From Biomphalaria glabrata (lineage: Eukaryota; Mollusca; Gastropoda; Planorbidae): a stretch of DNA of 64,000 nt. The position numbers and the translations under genes were made by a program. The stretch is taken from NCBI RefSeq assembly GCF_947242115.1, contig NC_074711.1:32975102-33039101 (forward strand), written 5' to 3'. Under the pieces are notes generated by a model. It did no database searches. It was not told the DNA's origin and saw nothing but the letters and a program-made list of their open reading frames with translations. Shown here piece by piece: positions 61,101-64,000 of this stretch (position 1 is its first letter; each line of letters starts with the position of its first letter).

Positions 61101-63775
61101 TCAATAAGCTTTGTAAAAAAAATAATTGATTATATAAACATATAAATATAAATAGTTATAGTTCATTTCTCACTTCAATTATAGATTTCATAAACTTAAT
61201 TAGCCCAACAAAACAGTAACACATTAAAATAATTGCTTTAGAATAAGATATCTTTGCAATGCATAAATACTAAGTGAAAAAAATAACAAAATAAACACCT
61301 TGATTTTATCACCCCAACCAATCAAAAGTGTTCTTTCATCACGCCAAACCATCTGACAGATGCACAAGTCATTTCGCATGCTTTTCAAAATAAAAAAATA
61401 CAAATTACTTTTTGAAATATATTTTACTAAATTGATTAATTATAATTACACAAAATTTACTATTTATTCTACTGCACAACAATTGCAAAAGTACAAACCA
61501 AAAAAATGCACTAACAATAGCTTTCCCTATTTTCCCAATAACAATAACATAAATAAAATTTATTAAACTTTTACTTGTGATCCTTATCAATTTTAGTTAT
61601 TTTAGCTTTGGCTGTCACATCAAACACTTTTACTCCCTGTTAAAAAAAAATATTATTTTTTTTACAGAAAATCAGATTTTTATAAAAACTGTTAACAAAG
61701 ATAATTATGTTATAAACACTTTTACAAATATATAAGCAGATTTACATTAGAAAAATATGTTGGGGAGGGGGAGAGGAGGAGTTTTTTTTTGCACATAGCT
61801 ATTTCATCAGGTTCAGAATTCTAGCAGCCAGTCACAAGAGTTTATGAGTAAAACCTAATCTAAGCTAAGAGCACCCCATGCTCCAAATGTACAGTCTATC
61901 ACTTATCTACATATAAAATGTATGGATAATTTAAAAGAAATCTAAAAACCATAAATAAAATGCTCTTGCTTACCTTGTCATTGACCCAAGCAATGAACTC
62001 TCCACCCCATTTTATATTTCTGATTGGGCCTTCACCTTGGTGAATAATATGCATCTTATGACGACTAAACAAGCCACCTTTCTCATTCAGAATCAACTGG
62101 GATGGTGAAGAAGTGGAAATGTATTCACAAATAAATATTGTTTAAAAATGTTTTAAATAAAAATGCAAAGTTTTAAAACATTTTTACAATTGTAGCTTTT
62201 CATTTTTTTAAAAAAATAGTAAATCAAATAATTTTGTATCTTAAAAGATTTTAATAAATCATGTTCATACACATTTTTTAATAATACCTTATCATCGCCA
62301 GTCACATATTGCTTTTTACTGTTGGGTTTATAATACAAAGGATCAAGAGCGATAGCCTTCACTGGTCGATCAAATTGTACAACCTGGTTTTCTGGAGCAT
62401 ACAGACCTGTAATTATGACCTATTATGAACAAATAAAAGAAAAACTCATTTACTTTGATTCAATTTAAAAAGTATAACTAATAACTTATGCTATTAGCTT
62501 TAATTGTGGGGCATAGTGGCCAAGTGGTAAAGTCCTTGGCTTCCAAACTGAGCGGTCTTGAGTTTGAATCTTGATGAAGAGTAGGATTTTGGATTTCAAG
62601 ATTTTTAGGATGCCAAACTCGAATGGGTATTCGACATACGTAGGGGAAAGTAAAGGCGGCTGGTCATTGTGCTGACCACATTGGACGCTTGTTAACCACA
62701 GAAAAAGATGGCCATTACACCATCTGCCCTATGGATAGCATTTTTAGCTTAAGTTGTGTGTGTTTAGTAGTTTAATTGCTTCATAAGACTAAGATTAATT
62801 TTTTTTTTAATTAGTTTTAATTTAAAAAAAAGTCATAGAATTAACAAAAATGAATAAGTTAAGCAATAAAAATGATAAAATCTGTCATTTGCTTTTATTA
62901 TTGTTTACCAAGGCTTTCGTTGTCCTTTTAAATGGTTTTAAGTTTACAAAAACGATGTTATGTTTTAAATAGTTATTACATCTACGAAGACTTTGTACAG
63001 TCTTTAAAATTAAAAAAAAAAAAATTCTTTTGTACCACTTACTCGTCCATCATCTGAACAGCTGGCTAAGAAATCTCCATTGGCGTCAATGCTAATCTGG
63101 TTAACAGTAGTTGTGTGCTATAATAAAAGAAAAAGAAAGCAGATTTTTTAAATGGAATTTTCTGCGTTTTCAACTAGTTACAGTATTTTAAAACTATTGT
63201 CTATTACTAAAGGTAACAAATCTGTACAAATAGATACACTAAAGATTTATGACAAAGCATTACTTACTGCTGAAACTTCCTTATCTCTAATATTGTTGCC
63301 TATGTGGTCTAATATATGTATTGTTCCCCAGTGAGTTCCTAATGCCAGAAACTTGAAAGCAAACCAAAAAAAAAAAATAAATAAATAAATAAAATAATAA
63401 GAAAAAATATACAAGTGTGAGATATTTATTTTAGTTTCCTTTAAATAATATTTTTTAAATTGAACAAACCAAGAGTAAGTTTACTTTTTTAGGATGCCCC
63501 TGAGTCCACCCAACTCTAATAAGAATCAGACATTAGTTGAGGAAAGTAAAATGTGACACACTCATTTTAAAAAGTCTCTAAATTTAAAATAGAAAAGAAA
63601 GAGAATGAGAGAGCTGTGTGCCCATTTGGATTTCACCAAAATGGCATTTGTAAAACAAAGTCTGGCCTTATATACAAACCTTTGAATGAACTGCTATACA
63701 ACTGGCTGCATCTTTACTGAGAATGCTGGTGACATCATTGGCTAACCTTTCATATTTAAGCTTAGGTTCAACATC
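47076..63775 (-). CDS. VPS41: VPS41, HOPS-complex subunit, 25 exons in window, 5' end missing
   Basis: Late endosome/lysosome tethering subunit. Exons, 5' to 3': 63680-63775, 63268-63351, 63043-63117, 62288-62419, 61974-62096, 61575-61636, 61299-61380, 60568-60631, 60089-60186, 58758-58890, 58319-58434, 56012-56068, 55772-55915, 55292-55384, 53535-53662, 53260-53307, 52654-52792, 51802-51852, 51477-51669, 50150-50290, 49787-49923, 48504-48603, 47523-47567, 47261-47337, 47076-47147. All have GT/AG borders and the phases join to 2490 nt (829 aa). It opens at VEPKLKYERL, about residue 27 of the 854-aa human protein, so only the acidic start is off-window. An N-terminal WD40 propeller (FLALGTHWG, VKWRG-like IKWGG), a clathrin-repeat helical solenoid (REWPPDLY; LYAEYDR; LRDSLVKILQDYNLQ) and a C-terminal RING-H2 (CPVC, FHCRHAFHEDC, CLIC) are all present. 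Looks functional. Confidence 0.96.
53150..53230 (-). mobile_element. LINE 3'-tail scrap
   Basis: TTACAGACATTACTTCAAAA and AATTACATCC match the 3' tail of the LINE remnants at 26,640 and 59,437. It is in a VPS41 intron, just upstream of the exon ending at 53,260. Confidence 0.5.
53926..54646 (-). mobile_element. Solo LTR, 721 bp (fossil LTR retrotransposon)
   Basis: A GC-richer block with TGTTA...TAACA ends and, on the minus strand, a CCTATATAAGAGC TATA-like box (about 54,377-54,389) near its middle and an ATTAAA word toward its 3' end: the layout of an LTR. No internal gag-pol region or second LTR is present, so it is a solo remnant. No clear short target duplication is seen. A Ty3-like origin is likely but not assignable. 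It lies in a VPS41 intron in the same sense as the gene. Moderate age at most, as the structure is still clear. Confidence 0.65.
56567..58000. mobile_element. Non-autonomous hAT-type element, 1,434 bp, perfect 8-bp duplication
   Basis: The ends CAGGGGTGCCACCCATG and, inverted, CAGGGGTGCCACTTTTCC are flanked by TGTATATG at 56559-56566 and 58001-58008. No transposase frame is visible. AACCCTGAAA-type words near the left end and ACCCGGA words near the right end are followed inward by a TCTAGATC-rich core (57,180-57,680). It lies in the VPS41 intron between the exons ending at 58,319 and starting at 56,068. Confidence 0.85.
58104..58145. repeat. (AT)n microsatellite
   Basis: About 40 bases of AT repeat with one ATGTAT interruption, just outside the 1.4-kb hAT-type element. 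Confidence 0.9.
58980..59137 (+). mobile_element. hAT-like fragment (CAGGGGTAGACTGG start)
   Basis: It starts CAGGGGTAGACTGGATATAT, close to the 4,925-5,004 element, and ends GACCGGCCCTCTG. No matching duplication flanks it. It is GC-rich compared with its surroundings and lies in a VPS41 intron. Confidence 0.5.
59340..59690 (-). mobile_element. SINE-B copy interrupted by a LINE tail
   Basis: SINE-B sequence (GATAATCTACTTCCTAGTCC; GGCAGGGTATGAAC) is broken at about 59,430 and resumes at about 59,629 (AGGATCATC...GACAGTCCAGC). The insert is listed separately. Confidence 0.7.
59437..59628 (-). mobile_element. 5'-truncated LINE tail nested in SINE-B
   Basis: Minus-strand translation gives RHKDKGTFLIPYARKNLFKY and FFPSAIRAWNG before a stop and a short AGATAAGAAGATAAGAT tail. 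This is the last 55 or so residues of the LINE seen at 26,640-27,170 and is better preserved here. Confidence 0.75.
60850..61125. repeat. Dispersed GGGAGAAATAATG repeat, two half-units
   Basis: TTTCAACTTGATGGGTGAGG and TTTCACATTGATCCGAGAAT are each followed by GGGAGAAATAATGT. They match, inverted, the CACGTTATTTCTCCCACA words of the 13,965-14,697 repeat. It is in a VPS41 intron. Confidence 0.45.
62507..62745 (+). mobile_element. SINE-A copy
   Basis: The head GTGGCCAAGTGGTAAAG and a B-box-like GAGTTTGAATC are followed by GGGAAAGTAAAGGCGGCTGG and CCATCTGCCCTATGGA. It is diverged from the 8,293 copy and lies in a VPS41 intron. Confidence 0.8.
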
Positions 63776-63848
63776 CTGCAATAAAGACAGAAAACAATGT
63801 AGCTCCTTAACACCACATAATGCACTAATAAACAGTTGAAATGATATA

Positions 63849-64000
63849 TTTGGGGTATAGTGACTGAGTGGTAAATTGCTTGGAATACTGGATTCTGAAC
63901 AGAAGGGGTCCCAGGTTCAAATCTTGGTGAAGACTGGGATTTTGAGTTTCTGGATTTTTAGCACCCATGAGAATACCCAAGTCTAATGGGTACCTGAAAT
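63849..64000 (+). mobile_element. SINE-A copy, cut by the window end
   Basis: TGACTGAGTGGTAAATTGCT and CCCAGGTTCAAATC (B box) are followed by the shared body up to AATGGGTACCTGA at the last base. It lies in the VPS41 intron upstream of the first visible exon. Confidence 0.8.

Overview
This is 64 kb of AT-rich animal nuclear DNA. Genes are split by many short GT-AG introns, and the space between exons is filled with LINEs, tRNA-derived SINEs, hAT and piggyBac-type MITEs, a Helitron-like element, minisatellites and palindromic TCTAGATC blocks. That mix, with the SINE families present, suggests a heterobranch (pulmonate) gastropod. The organism call is inference; no marker gene fixes it.

Layout: (1) 1-6.5 kb is intergenic and holds an apparently intact 3.2-kb LINE on the minus strand (498-3703) flanked by a 12-bp target duplication. 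(2) 6,528-28,608 (minus) is a complete 12-exon SLC23-type transporter gene that I joined exon by exon into a 606-codon frame. Its 10-kb second intron carries a truncated LINE, two tandem arrays, a hAT transposon with perfect 8-bp duplications and a Helitron-like element. (3) 28.6-35.1 kb lies between head-to-head genes and holds LINE scraps and a long TCTAGATC-rich block. (4) 35,151-43,060 (plus) is an 8-exon kelch-propeller gene of 811 codons with a huge low-complexity insertion inside its closing blade; its introns hold a 27-bp minisatellite and a piggyBac-like element. A hAT MITE sits 13 bases past its stop, its target duplication starting 5 bases past it. (5) 43.1-47.1 kb is the convergent gap, with a decayed LINE. 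(6) 47,076-63,775 (minus) is VPS41 (HOPS complex), 25 exons and 830 codons including stop; only its N-terminal start lies beyond the window. Its introns hold a solo LTR, a 1.4-kb hAT-type element and SINEs.

The three host genes do unrelated jobs: membrane transport of an ascorbate or nucleobase-like substrate, an unknown kelch scaffold, and late endosome-lysosome tethering. I see no operon-like logic. The points most worth a second look are the split kelch blade, the altered SLC23 signature motif, a 68-bp duplication across a splice acceptor, and a MITE that may supply the kelch poly(A) signal.
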